Below, in pieces: positions 50,185 through 58,660 of a DNA stretch of 64,000 nt; positions within the stretch are counted from its first letter, which is position 1, and every line of letters begins with the position of its first letter. The stretch is from the NCBI GenBank assembly GCA_965215615.1, contig OZ244068.1, positions 2,108,001-2,172,000 of the forward strand. The letters are read 5' to 3'. This stretch comes from CBDATA01 sp965215615 (GTDB taxonomy: Bacteria; Acidobacteriota; Vicinamibacteria; Marinacidobacterales; Marinacidobacteraceae). The notes below the pieces were generated by a model. It did no database searches. It was not told the DNA's origin and was given only the letters and a program-made list of their open reading frames with translations. The position numbers and the translations under genes are program-made.

Positions 50185-51582
50185 TCAGCCCTTCGGGCCG
50201 GTCATGTCCTCCGGGCGCACCCACTGGTCGAACTGCTCGCCGTCGAGCAATTCCAGCGCGATCGCCGCTTCGCGCAGCGAGGTTCCCTCGGCGTGGGCCT
50301 TCTTCGCGATCCGCGCCGCGTTGTCGTAGCCGATGTGCGGGTTCAGCGCGGTGACCAGCATCAGCGAGCGTTCGAGATTCTGCTGGAGACGCTCCCCGTT
50401 CGGCTCGATACCCGAGACGCAGCGCTCGCGGAAGGAATCGGCCCCGTCGGCGATCAGCCGGGCGCTCTGGAGGAAGTTCTGGGCGATCAGCGGCATCATC
50501 ACGTTGAGCTCGAAGTTGCCACCCGCGCCGCCGACATTCACCGCCACGTCGTTGCCGAGGACCTGGGCGGTGGCCATCATCAACGCCTCGCACTGGGTCG
50601 GGTTGACCTTGCCCGGCATGATGGAACTGCCCGGCTCGTTCGCCGGCAGCGCGATCTCCCCGATCCCGGAGCGCGGCCCCGAACCGAGCCAGCGGATGTC
50701 GTTCGCGATCTTGTGAAGCGAGACGGCGACCGTCTTGAGCGCTCCGTGGGCGTGGACCAGCGCGTCCTTGGCGGCGAGCGCCTCGAACTTGTTGGGAGCG
50801 CTCGTGAAATCGAGCCCGGTGAGGCGGCTGAGCCAGGCGGCGGCCCGCGGGCCGGTTTCGGGGTGCGCGTTCAACCCGGTCCCGACCGCGGTCCCCCCGA
50901 GCGCGAGTTCGCGGAGCGCCGGCAGCGCCACCTCCACCCGCTCCCGGCCGCGCTCCACCTGTTCCCGGTAGCCGGAGAACTCCTGGCCGAGGGTGAGCGG
51001 CGTGGCATCCTGAAGGTGCGTCCGGCCGATCTTGACCACGGAAGCGAATGCCTCCGAGCGCTCCCCGAGCGCGTCCCGGAGCAGGCCGAGCGCCGGGACC
51101 ACCCGCTCTTCGAGTGCCCGCGCCGCCGCCACGTGAAGCGCGGTGGGAAAGACATCGTTCGACGACTGCCCCCGGTTCACATCGTCGTTCGGGTGCACGA
51201 GCCGCTTCTCGCCCCGCTCCCCGCCGAGGATTTCGCTCGCCCGGTTGGCGAGCACCTCGTTCATGTTCATGTTCGACTGGGTGCCGCTTCCGGTCTGCCA
51301 GACGATGAGCGGGAACTCGTCCGGGTGCTCCCCGGCGAGAACCTCGTCGGCGGCGGCCACGATGGCATCCACTCGATCTTCCGGGAGCTTTCCGAGATCG
51401 CGGTTGACGAGGGCGGCGGCCTTTTTCACGAACGCGAGCGCCTCGATCACTTCCCGTGGCATCGGCTCGCCGGAGATGCGGAAATTCCGCCGGGAGCGCT
51501 CGGTCTGGGCCCCCCAGAGGCGCTCGGCCGCCACGGCGACCTCACCAAGCGTGTCCTTTTCGATCCGTTCCTGACCGGCCAT
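50185..51582 (-). CDS. fumC: Fumarate hydratase, class II
   Basis: 465 residues. Interconverts fumarate and malate in the TCA cycle without an iron-sulfur cluster. Signatures: WQTGSGTQSNMNMNEVLANRA (in parts), VHPNDDVNRGQSSNDVFPTA, GRTHLQDATPLTLGQEFSGY, and the catalytic-loop motif GSSIMPGKVNPTQCE. ATG at 51582 with GGGGAGG six bases upstream. TATGAT on this strand (51621-51616) is a likely -10. Confidence 0.97.
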   Translation of the reverse strand: MAGQERIEKDTLGEVAVAAERLWGAQTERSRRNFRISGEPMPREVIEALAFVKKAAALVNRDLGKLPEDRVDAIVAAADEVLAGEHPDEFPLIVWQTGSGTQSNMNMNEVLANRASEILGGERGEKRLVHPNDDVNRGQSSNDVFPTALHVAAARALEERVVPALGLLRDALGERSEAFASVVKIGRTHLQDATPLTLGQEFSGYREQVERGRERVEVALPALRELALGGTAVGTGLNAHPETGPRAAAWLSRLTGLDFTSAPNKFEALAAKDALVHAHGALKTVAVSLHKIANDIRWLGSGPRSGIGEIALPANEPGSSIMPGKVNPTQCEALMMATAQVLGNDVAVNVGGAGGNFELNVMMPLIAQNFLQSARLIADGADSFRERCVSGIEPNGERLQQNLERSLMLVTALNPHIGYDNAARIAKKAHAEGTSLREAAIALELLDGEQFDQWVRPEDMTGPKG

Positions 51583-51615
51583 CGGATGCCTCCCCGCGCC
51601 CCGCGCTGCGGCGGG

Positions 51616-51625
51616 ATCATAGGAT
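51616..51625. promoter_or_regulatory. Overlapping divergent -10 boxes (fumC minus, GH63-like plus)
   Basis: ATCATAGGAT reads as TAGGAT on the plus strand (51620-51625), 6 bases before the glycosidase ATG, and as TATGAT on the minus strand (51621-51616), 33 bases before fumC. The two hexamers share two bases. The arrangement mirrors 8929-8936: one side leaderless, the other with a short leader. No -35 boxes are evident. Confidence 0.45.
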
Positions 51626-51631
51626 GAACCC

Positions 51632-53593
51632 ATGCGGATTCCCCTCCTGCTCGCTCTCGCCGCCCCGTTCTCCGCCTCCGCACAAACCGCGGACTGGCCG
51701 GACCAGCACGCGGAATACTTCGCAGAAGTCGGGGACACCCCCGAGTATCGGGCGATCCAGCAGCGCCTGAAACAGGGCTGGAACACCTGGGACAGCCGGA
51801 GTGTGCTGCGGCACGTCCTGCTTCCGGAAGGGCTCGCGCTCGATCTCGCCCTGAAGCGCCACGCCTGGCTCGAAGAGGATCACCTCGAAACCGCGCTCAT
51901 CGGACGGCCGCAGCCCGAAGGAGGCCCGCCGCCTGAGCACATCCGCCCCGGCATCCACGCCCCGGACGGCGCGTACACCCGGCTCGACATCGAGTGGCGC
52001 GGGCTCGAGGCCACCGTCGAATCGGGAACCCGTGACGGAGAGCTGCTCCTGCTCGTCACCCCGCGCGAAACCGGGGATTCGCCCTTCGAGTTGATCGTGA
52101 GCGCCGGGATGGCATGGAACCGGGAGGGAATCGCGCGAAGGACCGAATCGGGTTTCGAGGCCCGGCTTCCCGAACGCGAAATCGAAATCCACGTGGGCGG
52201 TGTCCGCGACCGGGATCCCTACACGAGGACGCTCCTGCCCCATCACGTCGTCCGCCTCGACCGGCCGGTCGCGATCTCGACCGGCACACCGCGAAGCGCC
52301 GAAGAGGCCCGGGAGCTTCTCGACCAGGCGCTCGCCGGGGTCCGGGAGCGAGCCGCGCGCTTTCCGGGGCTCGAAGAGGCGTACCTCGCGGTCGCTTCGG
52401 GGGTCCGTTGGAACACCATCTACGAACCGCGGCACGACCGGGTGGTCTCCACCGTGGGCCGGCTCTGGAACGAGGAGTACGGCGGGTTCGCGCTCTTCGG
52501 GTGGGACAACTTCTTTCTCGCCTACCTGACCGCGCTCTGGAGCCGTGACCTCGCCCTCGCGAACGGGATCGAACACCTGCGCGGGTTCACCGAAGAAGGA
52601 TTCGCTCCGAACGACAACCGCGGAAACGGCTCCAAGTCGTGGGATCGCTCCCAGCCGCCGGTCGGGAGCCTCATGGTCCGCGAAATCCACCGACGCTTCC
52701 CGGAGGAGCGCTGGTTCCTCGAAGCCTCCTTCGACTCGCTGCTGGGCTGGAACCGGTGGTGGCCGGAAAAACGGCTCAACCGGGGGCTCTTGAGCTACGG
52801 ATCCCACGCGGCGAAGAACCCGTTTCGCGAGCCGGCGGTGCGCACCCGCCGAACCGCCGGATACGAATCCGGAATGGATGACTCGCCCATGTACGAGGAG
52901 GTTCCGTTCAACCGGGAAGCGGGTGTCCTCGAACTCCAGGACGTAGGCCTGACCTCGCTCTACATCGCCGACTGCCGGGCTCTCGCCGAACTCGCCCGGA
53001 CGCTGGGGCGGGAGGAGGAGGCCCGCGAACTCGACGAGCGGGGCGACCGCTTCGCATCGGCGCTCGAAAGCCTCTGGGTCGAAGAAGCCGGCTACTACCT
53101 GAACCACCACACCGACGGCGAGCTACGCCCGTCGTTTCGCCGCTCGCCCACCCTCTTCTACCCGCTGCTCGCCGGAGTCCCGGACCCGAACCGTCAGGAA
53201 CGGCTGATCCGGGAGCACCTGCTGAATCCGGAGGAGTTCTGGGGGGAGTTCATCCTGCCTTCCACCACGAGGGACGACCCCTCCTTCCCGCGGCAGCGGT
53301 ACTGGAAGGGCGCGATCTGGCCTCCGCTGAACTTTCTCACCTATCTGGGGCTTCGCCGCGCCGGGGAATACACGGCAGCTTCCGAACTCTCGGCCCGATC
53401 GCTCGCCATGTTCCTCGCCGAGTGGCGGCGCAAGGGGTACGTGAGCGAAAACTACTCCTCGATCACCGGTGCCGGAGATGACCGCCGCCTTTCGAGTGAC
53501 CCTTTCCACTCGTGGGGAGCGCTCTTCGGGATCATGGCCTTCCTCGAAGCCGGCCACCTCGCGCCCCCGGAAAACCCGCTGGGCGTTCGCTGA
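51632..53593 (+). CDS. Secreted GH63-like glycoside hydrolase
   Basis: 653 residues. Signal peptide 1-18 (MRIPLLLALAAPFSASA). An N-terminal beta domain (to about 250) and a C-terminal (alpha/alpha)6 barrel. Barrel motifs of the GH63/mannosylglycerate hydrolase group: ALFGWDNFFLAYLTALW (about 287), YESGMDDSPMYE with the acid Asp (about 414), RYWKGAIWPPLNFLTYLGL, and SENYSSITGAG (about 604) with the base Glu, then DPFHSWGALFGIM. It should cut an alpha-linked sugar in the periplasm or outside; the exact substrate is uncertain. Three bases before a GH2 gene. Confidence 0.86.
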   Translation: MRIPLLLALAAPFSASAQTADWPDQHAEYFAEVGDTPEYRAIQQRLKQGWNTWDSRSVLRHVLLPEGLALDLALKRHAWLEEDHLETALIGRPQPEGGPPPEHIRPGIHAPDGAYTRLDIEWRGLEATVESGTRDGELLLLVTPRETGDSPFELIVSAGMAWNREGIARRTESGFEARLPEREIEIHVGGVRDRDPYTRTLLPHHVVRLDRPVAISTGTPRSAEEARELLDQALAGVRERAARFPGLEEAYLAVASGVRWNTIYEPRHDRVVSTVGRLWNEEYGGFALFGWDNFFLAYLTALWSRDLALANGIEHLRGFTEEGFAPNDNRGNGSKSWDRSQPPVGSLMVREIHRRFPEERWFLEASFDSLLGWNRWWPEKRLNRGLLSYGSHAAKNPFREPAVRTRRTAGYESGMDDSPMYEEVPFNREAGVLELQDVGLTSLYIADCRALAELARTLGREEEARELDERGDRFASALESLWVEEAGYYLNHHTDGELRPSFRRSPTLFYPLLAGVPDPNRQERLIREHLLNPEEFWGEFILPSTTRDDPSFPRQRYWKGAIWPPLNFLTYLGLRRAGEYTAASELSARSLAMFLAEWRRKGYVSENYSSITGAGDDRRLSSDPFHSWGALFGIMAFLEAGHLAPPENPLGVR

Positions 53594-53596
53594 ACC

Positions 53597-56500
53597 ATGC
53601 TGCTGACAACTCTTCTCCTTTTTGCCGCCCCGCAACCGGAGCCGCCTCCCTGGCAGGATCCCGAGGTCTTCGAGATCCACCGCGAACCACCGCGCGCCAA
53701 CTTCGTCCCGTTCCGCAGTCGGGAGCGGGCGCTCGAAGGCGACCCGGCGCACTCACGGATGCGCCGCAGTCTGAACGGCGCATACCGGTTCCACTGGTCG
53801 GAGCGGCCCGCCGACCGGCCGGCCTCCTTCTTCGAGCCGGGCTTCGACGCGAGCGGGTGGGACGAGATCCCGGTCCCCTCCAACTGGGAGCTGCTCGGCT
53901 ACGGGCATCCGGTCTATCGCGACGAGGCGTACGCGTTTCCGCCCGACCCGCCCCGCGTCCCCGAGTCCGACAACCCGGTGGGGTCGTACCGCCGGGAGTT
54001 CCGCATTCCTTCCGAATGGGACGGCCACGAGATCTTCCTCCGGTTCGAGGGTGCCTATTCCGCCCTCTCGGTCTGGGTCAACGGGGAGTTCGTCGGCTAT
54101 GCCGAGGGAAGCCGCGCAACCTCCGAGTTCCGGATCACCGAAGCGCTCGAACGAGGGCCGGAGTCGGGAGAGCACCTGCTGGCTCTCGAAGTGATTCGCT
54201 GGAGCGACGGAAGCTATCTCGAAGGCCAGGACTTCTGGCGCATCAGCGGCGTGGACCGGGATGTGTGGCTCCTCGCCCGGCCCAAAGTCCACATCCGCGA
54301 CTTCCGGGCCGGAGCGGACCTCACGCCCGAAGGCGAAGGCCAACTGGACCTCGAAGTCGAACTCGCGGAACCGCAGGCCGGGCACCGGGTGCAGTACGAA
54401 CTCTTCGACCCCGAAGGCAGACAGATTCTCTCCGGAACCACAACGGAGTCCCTGTCCGAGCCGGTGGAAGCAGTCGCCCCCTGGACCGCCGAAACCCCGA
54501 ACCTCTACCGGCTGTTGCTGACGCTCGAAGATGCGGAGGGAACGGCCCTTGAGTTCGTTTCCTCGCGGATCGGGTTTCGCCGGGTCACGACCGAGAACGG
54601 CCGACTCCTCGTGAACGGCCAGCCGATCACCCTCTTCGGGGTCAACCGGCACGAACACGACCACCGGACCGCGCACCGGATCGACGAGAACGGGATGATC
54701 GAGGACATCCGGCTGATGAAATCCCTGAACATCAACGCGGTCCGGGCGGCGCACTATCCGAACCTGCCCCGCTGGTACGAACTCACCGACGAGTACGGCC
54801 TCTACGTCGTGGACGAGGCGAATATCGAAGCTCACGGGATGATCTTCCACCCGGAAGGCACGCTCGCCAACCGGCCGGAATGGGAAGCGGCCCATCTCGA
54901 CCGGACCCGCCGCATGGTCGCCCGCACCCGGAACCACCCCTCGGTCGTGATCTGGTCGCTCGGCAACGAGGCGGGCGACGGACTCGCCTTCGACCGGACG
55001 GCCGCCTGGATCCGCGACCAGCAGACCGGAAGGCCCGTTCTCTACGAACCGGCCGGCGAACGCGAAGTGGTGGACATCGTCTCGCCGATGTACGTCCGGC
55101 CCTACTGGTTCGAGCGTTACGGCCGCTCGCAGGCCCCCCGGCCGTTCCTGCTCATCGAATACGCCCACGCGATGGGCAACAGCGTGGGCGGACTGGCCGA
55201 TACCTGGGCGATTCTGGACAGCCACCCCAACCTGGTTGGCGGGTTCCTCTGGGACTGGGTGGACCAGACCATCGAGGCCTCCGACGAAGCCGGCCGGCCC
55301 TACCACGCCTACGGAGGCGACTTCGGCCCCGCCGGAGTTCCCACCGACGGCAACTTCCTCGCCAACGGGCTGGTCTCCTCCGACCGCAAGCCCCACCCGC
55401 ACGCCTTCGAGGTGAAAAAGGTCTATCAGCCGCTTCGGTTGACCATGCCCGAGCCCGGACTCCTCCGGATCGGGAACCGCCGCTCGTTCACCGATCTCTC
55501 GGATCTGGATGGCTCCTGGGAAATCCATGCGGACGGCGAGCAGGTGGCTGCCGGCCCCCTGCCCCGGGTTCCGGTCCCGCCGGGAGAATCGCGCGACCTG
55601 AGGCTCGATCTTCCCGAAGACGACGGATCGGGCCGGGAGCGGCTGCTCACCATCCGGTTCCGGACCCGCGAGGCGGCACTCCTGCTGCCACGGGGTCATG
55701 AAGTGGCCTCGGAACAGTTCGAACTGACGGAGTTCCGGCCGGAAGTCACGACGCCCCCCGGCGAAGCTCCGACGGTCCGGGAAACCGAAGATGCCGTCGA
55801 GGTCAGCGGGCCCGGTTTCGCGGTCCGCTTCGATCGGGATCTCGGGGTGATGACCGAATTCCGCTCCGGGGAGACGGCCCTGATCGAGCGCGGCCCGGTT
55901 CCGAATTTCTGGCGCGCTCCCACCGACAACGACTACGGCTACAGCCAGCCGGTGCGGTCCGGTGTCTGGCGGCTCGCCGGGAGGCCGCCGTTCCGCCAGC
56001 TCGCATCCTTCGAGATCGAGCGCGGCGAAACCACCGTCCGCGTCATCAGTCGGTTCCAGCTTCGTTCGGTGGGCGCGAGCTACCGGCTGGAGCACGAAAT
56101 CTTCCCCGACGGAACGATCGCGGTTCAGGCCGGGCTCATCGGAGCCGGTGAGGATCTTCCCGAGATGCCCCGCTTCGGGGTCCTGCTCTCGCTCCCCGGC
56201 GAACTGGACCGGGTTCGGTGGTACGGGCGCGGCCCCTTCGAGAACTACTGGGACCGGCGCTCTGCCGCGCTCGTCGGCCGCTACGAACTGCCGATCGAGA
56301 AAATGGCCCACGCCTATCCGAGGCCCCAGGAGACCGGAAACCGGACCGATGCCCGCTTTGTCGCGCTGACCCCGGAAGCGGGCGGCCCCGGCCTTTTGGT
56401 GACCGGGCTTCCCACCGTGGACTTTTCGGCGCTCCCCTACCGGATCGCGGACCTCGATGGCGGCGAGACGAAGGGCCGGGACCACGCCGTGGATCTGGTT

Positions 56501-57214
56501 CCGAGGGACGAAGTGACCCTGCTCCTCGATCTTCGTCAGCAGGGAGTCGGCGGGGATGACAGTTGGGGAGCGACCCCGCGCCACGAATACACGATCTGGC
56601 CGGGGGATTTCGGCTTCCGCTTCCTCCTCAGGCCGCTGCCCGCCGGCACGGATCCCGGAACTCTCGCCCGGAGTTTCCCCGATGGCTCCACCGCCGCGCT
56701 CGCCGAAGGACGCTCGCTCGCGTTCGATCATTTCGGAGAGAGGAACCTCGTCTCCCATCTCGCGCGGGCAGCCTCCGTCCGGGTGACGCCATCCGCCTCC
56801 TCTCCCTACTCGGCGCGAGGCGACGCGGGGCTCGTGGACGGAGTACGCGGCTCACCCGACCGGCGAGGGGGCCATTGGCAGGGGTACGAAGGCGGCGAGG
56901 TGACCGCCGACCTGCCGCTCGGAGAGGTCTCCCCGGTGGATTCCGTCCGGATCGGCTTCCTCCAGCACGAAGACACCTCGGTCGCTTTCCCGGAGACCGT
57001 GGAAGTGTTCCTGAGCCCGGACACCGGAGGGAACGGATTTCCCGAAGAGCCGGTCGCCCGCGCCGAAGTCCCGCCCGAAGGAGCGCTCTCCCCCGCCCGG
57101 AAGTGGATCACGGTCCCGCTCCCCCGGGGAAGCTCGGCGGGTTCGGTCCGGGTCCGGATTCGGGGAGCCCCGGACCGCTGGATCTATGTGGACGAGATCC
57201 TCGTCAGGCCCTGA
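53597..57214 (+). CDS. Secreted GH2 beta-galactosidase with C-terminal discoidin-like domain
   Basis: 1205 residues. A short signal (MLLTTLLLFAAP), a galactose-binding jelly roll (about 55-210; SRMRRSLNGAYRFHW, IPVPSNWELLGYGHPVY), an Ig-like domain, then the TIM barrel: VNRHEHDHRTAH, VVDEANIEAHGM, acid/base Glu in WSLGNEAGDG (about 457), nucleophile Glu in LIEYAHAMGNSVGG (about 520). The LacZ small-chain beta-sandwich ends near 1025. The rest resembles an F5/8-type carbohydrate-binding domain (GHWQGYEGGEVTADLPLG, SVRIGFLQHED). It probably removes terminal beta-galactose from a glycan also attacked by the upstream glycosidase. Confidence 0.92.
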   Translation: MLLTTLLLFAAPQPEPPPWQDPEVFEIHREPPRANFVPFRSRERALEGDPAHSRMRRSLNGAYRFHWSERPADRPASFFEPGFDASGWDEIPVPSNWELLGYGHPVYRDEAYAFPPDPPRVPESDNPVGSYRREFRIPSEWDGHEIFLRFEGAYSALSVWVNGEFVGYAEGSRATSEFRITEALERGPESGEHLLALEVIRWSDGSYLEGQDFWRISGVDRDVWLLARPKVHIRDFRAGADLTPEGEGQLDLEVELAEPQAGHRVQYELFDPEGRQILSGTTTESLSEPVEAVAPWTAETPNLYRLLLTLEDAEGTALEFVSSRIGFRRVTTENGRLLVNGQPITLFGVNRHEHDHRTAHRIDENGMIEDIRLMKSLNINAVRAAHYPNLPRWYELTDEYGLYVVDEANIEAHGMIFHPEGTLANRPEWEAAHLDRTRRMVARTRNHPSVVIWSLGNEAGDGLAFDRTAAWIRDQQTGRPVLYEPAGEREVVDIVSPMYVRPYWFERYGRSQAPRPFLLIEYAHAMGNSVGGLADTWAILDSHPNLVGGFLWDWVDQTIEASDEAGRPYHAYGGDFGPAGVPTDGNFLANGLVSSDRKPHPHAFEVKKVYQPLRLTMPEPGLLRIGNRRSFTDLSDLDGSWEIHADGEQVAAGPLPRVPVPPGESRDLRLDLPEDDGSGRERLLTIRFRTREAALLLPRGHEVASEQFELTEFRPEVTTPPGEAPTVRETEDAVEVSGPGFAVRFDRDLGVMTEFRSGETALIERGPVPNFWRAPTDNDYGYSQPVRSGVWRLAGRPPFRQLASFEIERGETTVRVISRFQLRSVGASYRLEHEIFPDGTIAVQAGLIGAGEDLPEMPRFGVLLSLPGELDRVRWYGRGPFENYWDRRSAALVGRYELPIEKMAHAYPRPQETGNRTDARFVALTPEAGGPGLLVTGLPTVDFSALPYRIADLDGGETKGRDHAVDLVPRDEVTLLLDLRQQGVGGDDSWGATPRHEYTIWPGDFGFRFLLRPLPAGTDPGTLARSFPDGSTAALAEGRSLAFDHFGERNLVSHLARAASVRVTPSASSPYSARGDAGLVDGVRGSPDRRGGHWQGYEGGEVTADLPLGEVSPVDSVRIGFLQHEDTSVAFPETVEVFLSPDTGGNGFPEEPVARAEVPPEGALSPARKWITVPLPRGSSAGSVRVRIRGAPDRWIYVDEILVRP

Positions 57215-57553
57215 CACCAGCATCTATCCTCCAGACATGGCTCGCCAGCGGAAACCGGATGCCACCGGGCAAGAAACCAGGCGAAATCGCATGGTCGTGA
57301 GGTCGTGCCAGAACGGGGGAGCGGATCAGACCTCCTGGCCTCCGGTTTTCTTTTCGAATACCCACCTGACCGAAGCAGAACTCCCAGAGCTTGACAAGGC
57401 CGGTGAGGTTCTCGAGCGGGACATCCTGAGCTCCCGTCGCAGCCGAAAAGAGTCGCCGTTCCCGCATTTCCCGTAGAATCCGCCGGGGTGGGTTTCCAGC
57501 CTGCCCCGACATTCCCCGGTTTCAGGCCACCGGGATCAAGGAGAAAACCCAAC
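57215..57553 (+). other. 339-bp intergenic region before the sterol gene cluster
   Basis: The longest non-coding stretch here. Short open frames exist on both strands but have no family features or ribosome-binding sites. GAGGTC (57299) can pair with GACCTC (57329), and a T-rich run follows at 57345-57353, a weak terminator candidate for the GH2 gene. TTGACA occurs at 57391 with no -10 at the right distance. TAGAAT at 57474 could be a -10 for the sterol genes. AAGGAG at 57539 serves the next start. Confidence 0.5.
57515..57534 (+). promoter_or_regulatory. Leader hairpin just ahead of the sterol operon ribosome-binding site
   Basis: CCCGGT (57515-57520), an eight-base loop, ACCGGG (57529-57534): six perfect pairs ending 4 bases before AAGGAG (57539-57544) and 19 bases before the ATG. 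It could affect translation of the first sterol gene. No known RNA family is recognised. Confidence 0.3.
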
Positions 57554-58660
57554 ATGCCGCCGGGAAATGCCCCTTCATCCGGATCCTCTGCGCCGGTTTT
57601 CGTCACCGGAGGGGCCGGGCACGTGGGGGCCAATCTGCTGCGTCGTCTGCTGGCCGAAGGTGTCAAGGTGCGGGCGCTGTTGCGGCACGAAGACAACAAC
57701 GAGGCCGTCGAGGGACTCGATGTCGAGCGCGTGTACGGAGACATCCGGGATCTGGACACCCTCCGGACGGCGATGAAGGACTGCCAGGGGGTCTATCACG
57801 TCGCCGCCAAGATCTCGACCATCGAGGGGAACCTCGCCCACCGCAGGGAAATCTTCGAGTGCAACGTCCATGGCACCCGGAACGTGCTCCAGGCGGCGCG
57901 CGAGGTGAACGCCGGCAGAACGGTCGTGACCGGGTCGTTCAGCGCGGTCGGCTACGACCTCGATGATCCCTCGCTCCCCAGCGCCGAGACCAACCAGTTC
58001 TACCCCATGGAGCGGACGATGCCCTACGAGCGCAGCAAGTCCCTCGTGGAGCACGAATGCTGGCGGGCGGCGGCGAACGGCCAGGACGTCATCGTCGCCA
58101 CCTGTTGCGCCGTTGTCGGGGGTGCCGATTTTCTTCCGTCCCGGCTCGGAAGAGCGCTTTGCGATTTCAGCAACCAGAAGCTCCACGCCTTCGTGGAGGG
58201 GGGGTTCGAGTTCGTCGCCGCGCGGGACATCGTGACGGGGCACCTGCTCTGCATGGAGCGCGGCCGCTCGGGCCACAAGTACATCTTCAGCAGCGAGTTC
58301 CTGACCATCACCGAGCTGATCGCCCTCTGGGCGGAAGCCACCGGGATCCCGATCCCCCGCCGGCGCATCCCCTCGAGCGTGATGCTCGTGTTCTCGGAAG
58401 TGGCGAGCTTCTACCTGAGCCGCGCCCACCCTGACTTCCCCCAGCGTTTCACTCCGGGAGCGATCCGGCTGCTCCGCAAGCACCTCCACGCCGACACCAC
58501 CAAGGCGAAAACCGAGCTCGGGTTCCGCCCCACCAGCATCCGCGCTTCGGTCCACGAGGCGTATGCGTTTCATTACCATGAGCGCGGCGTGATCACCAAC
58601 CCGCGGGCGAAAAAACCGGATCGGGAAGCCGCCCGCGACCAACCCGTCAAAGATTCATGA
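57554..58660 (+). CDS. sdmB: SdmB-like sterol C-4 reductase/decarboxylating 3-beta-HSD-type SDR
   Basis: 368 residues, extended SDR. VFVTGGAGHVGANLLRRLL (NAD(P) loop, residues 16-34), YHVAAKIS, and the catalytic pair in PYERSKSLVEHE (Tyr158, Lys162). LGFRPTSIRASVHEAYAFH closes the fold. By sequence alone it is a 3-beta-hydroxysteroid dehydrogenase/epimerase-like SDR. The sterol role comes from its place directly before a Rieske oxygenase (ATGA overlap), C-14 reductase and CYP51; in Methylococcus capsulatus SdmB is an SDR that works with a Rieske SdmA in C-4 demethylation. AAGGAG nine bases before the ATG. Confidence 0.8.
   Translation: MPPGNAPSSGSSAPVFVTGGAGHVGANLLRRLLAEGVKVRALLRHEDNNEAVEGLDVERVYGDIRDLDTLRTAMKDCQGVYHVAAKISTIEGNLAHRREIFECNVHGTRNVLQAAREVNAGRTVVTGSFSAVGYDLDDPSLPSAETNQFYPMERTMPYERSKSLVEHECWRAAANGQDVIVATCCAVVGGADFLPSRLGRALCDFSNQKLHAFVEGGFEFVAARDIVTGHLLCMERGRSGHKYIFSSEFLTITELIALWAEATGIPIPRRRIPSSVMLVFSEVASFYLSRAHPDFPQRFTPGAIRLLRKHLHADTTKAKTELGFRPTSIRASVHEAYAFHYHERGVITNPRAKKPDREAARDQPVKDS

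Noticed and set aside
53753..56758. About 1,000-codon minus-strand open frame opposite the GH2 gene
   Set aside because: Shadow of the beta-galactosidase in a GC-rich genome; no recognisable motif or start signal.
57391..57396. Perfect TTGACA as a -35 box for the sterol operon
   Set aside because: No -10-like hexamer lies 16-18 bases downstream (the sequence there is GAGCGG or nearby); likely chance.
57186..57476. 96-codon plus-strand frame between the GH2 and sterol genes
   Set aside because: Begins inside the GH2 gene, has no ribosome-binding site, no family features and odd composition.
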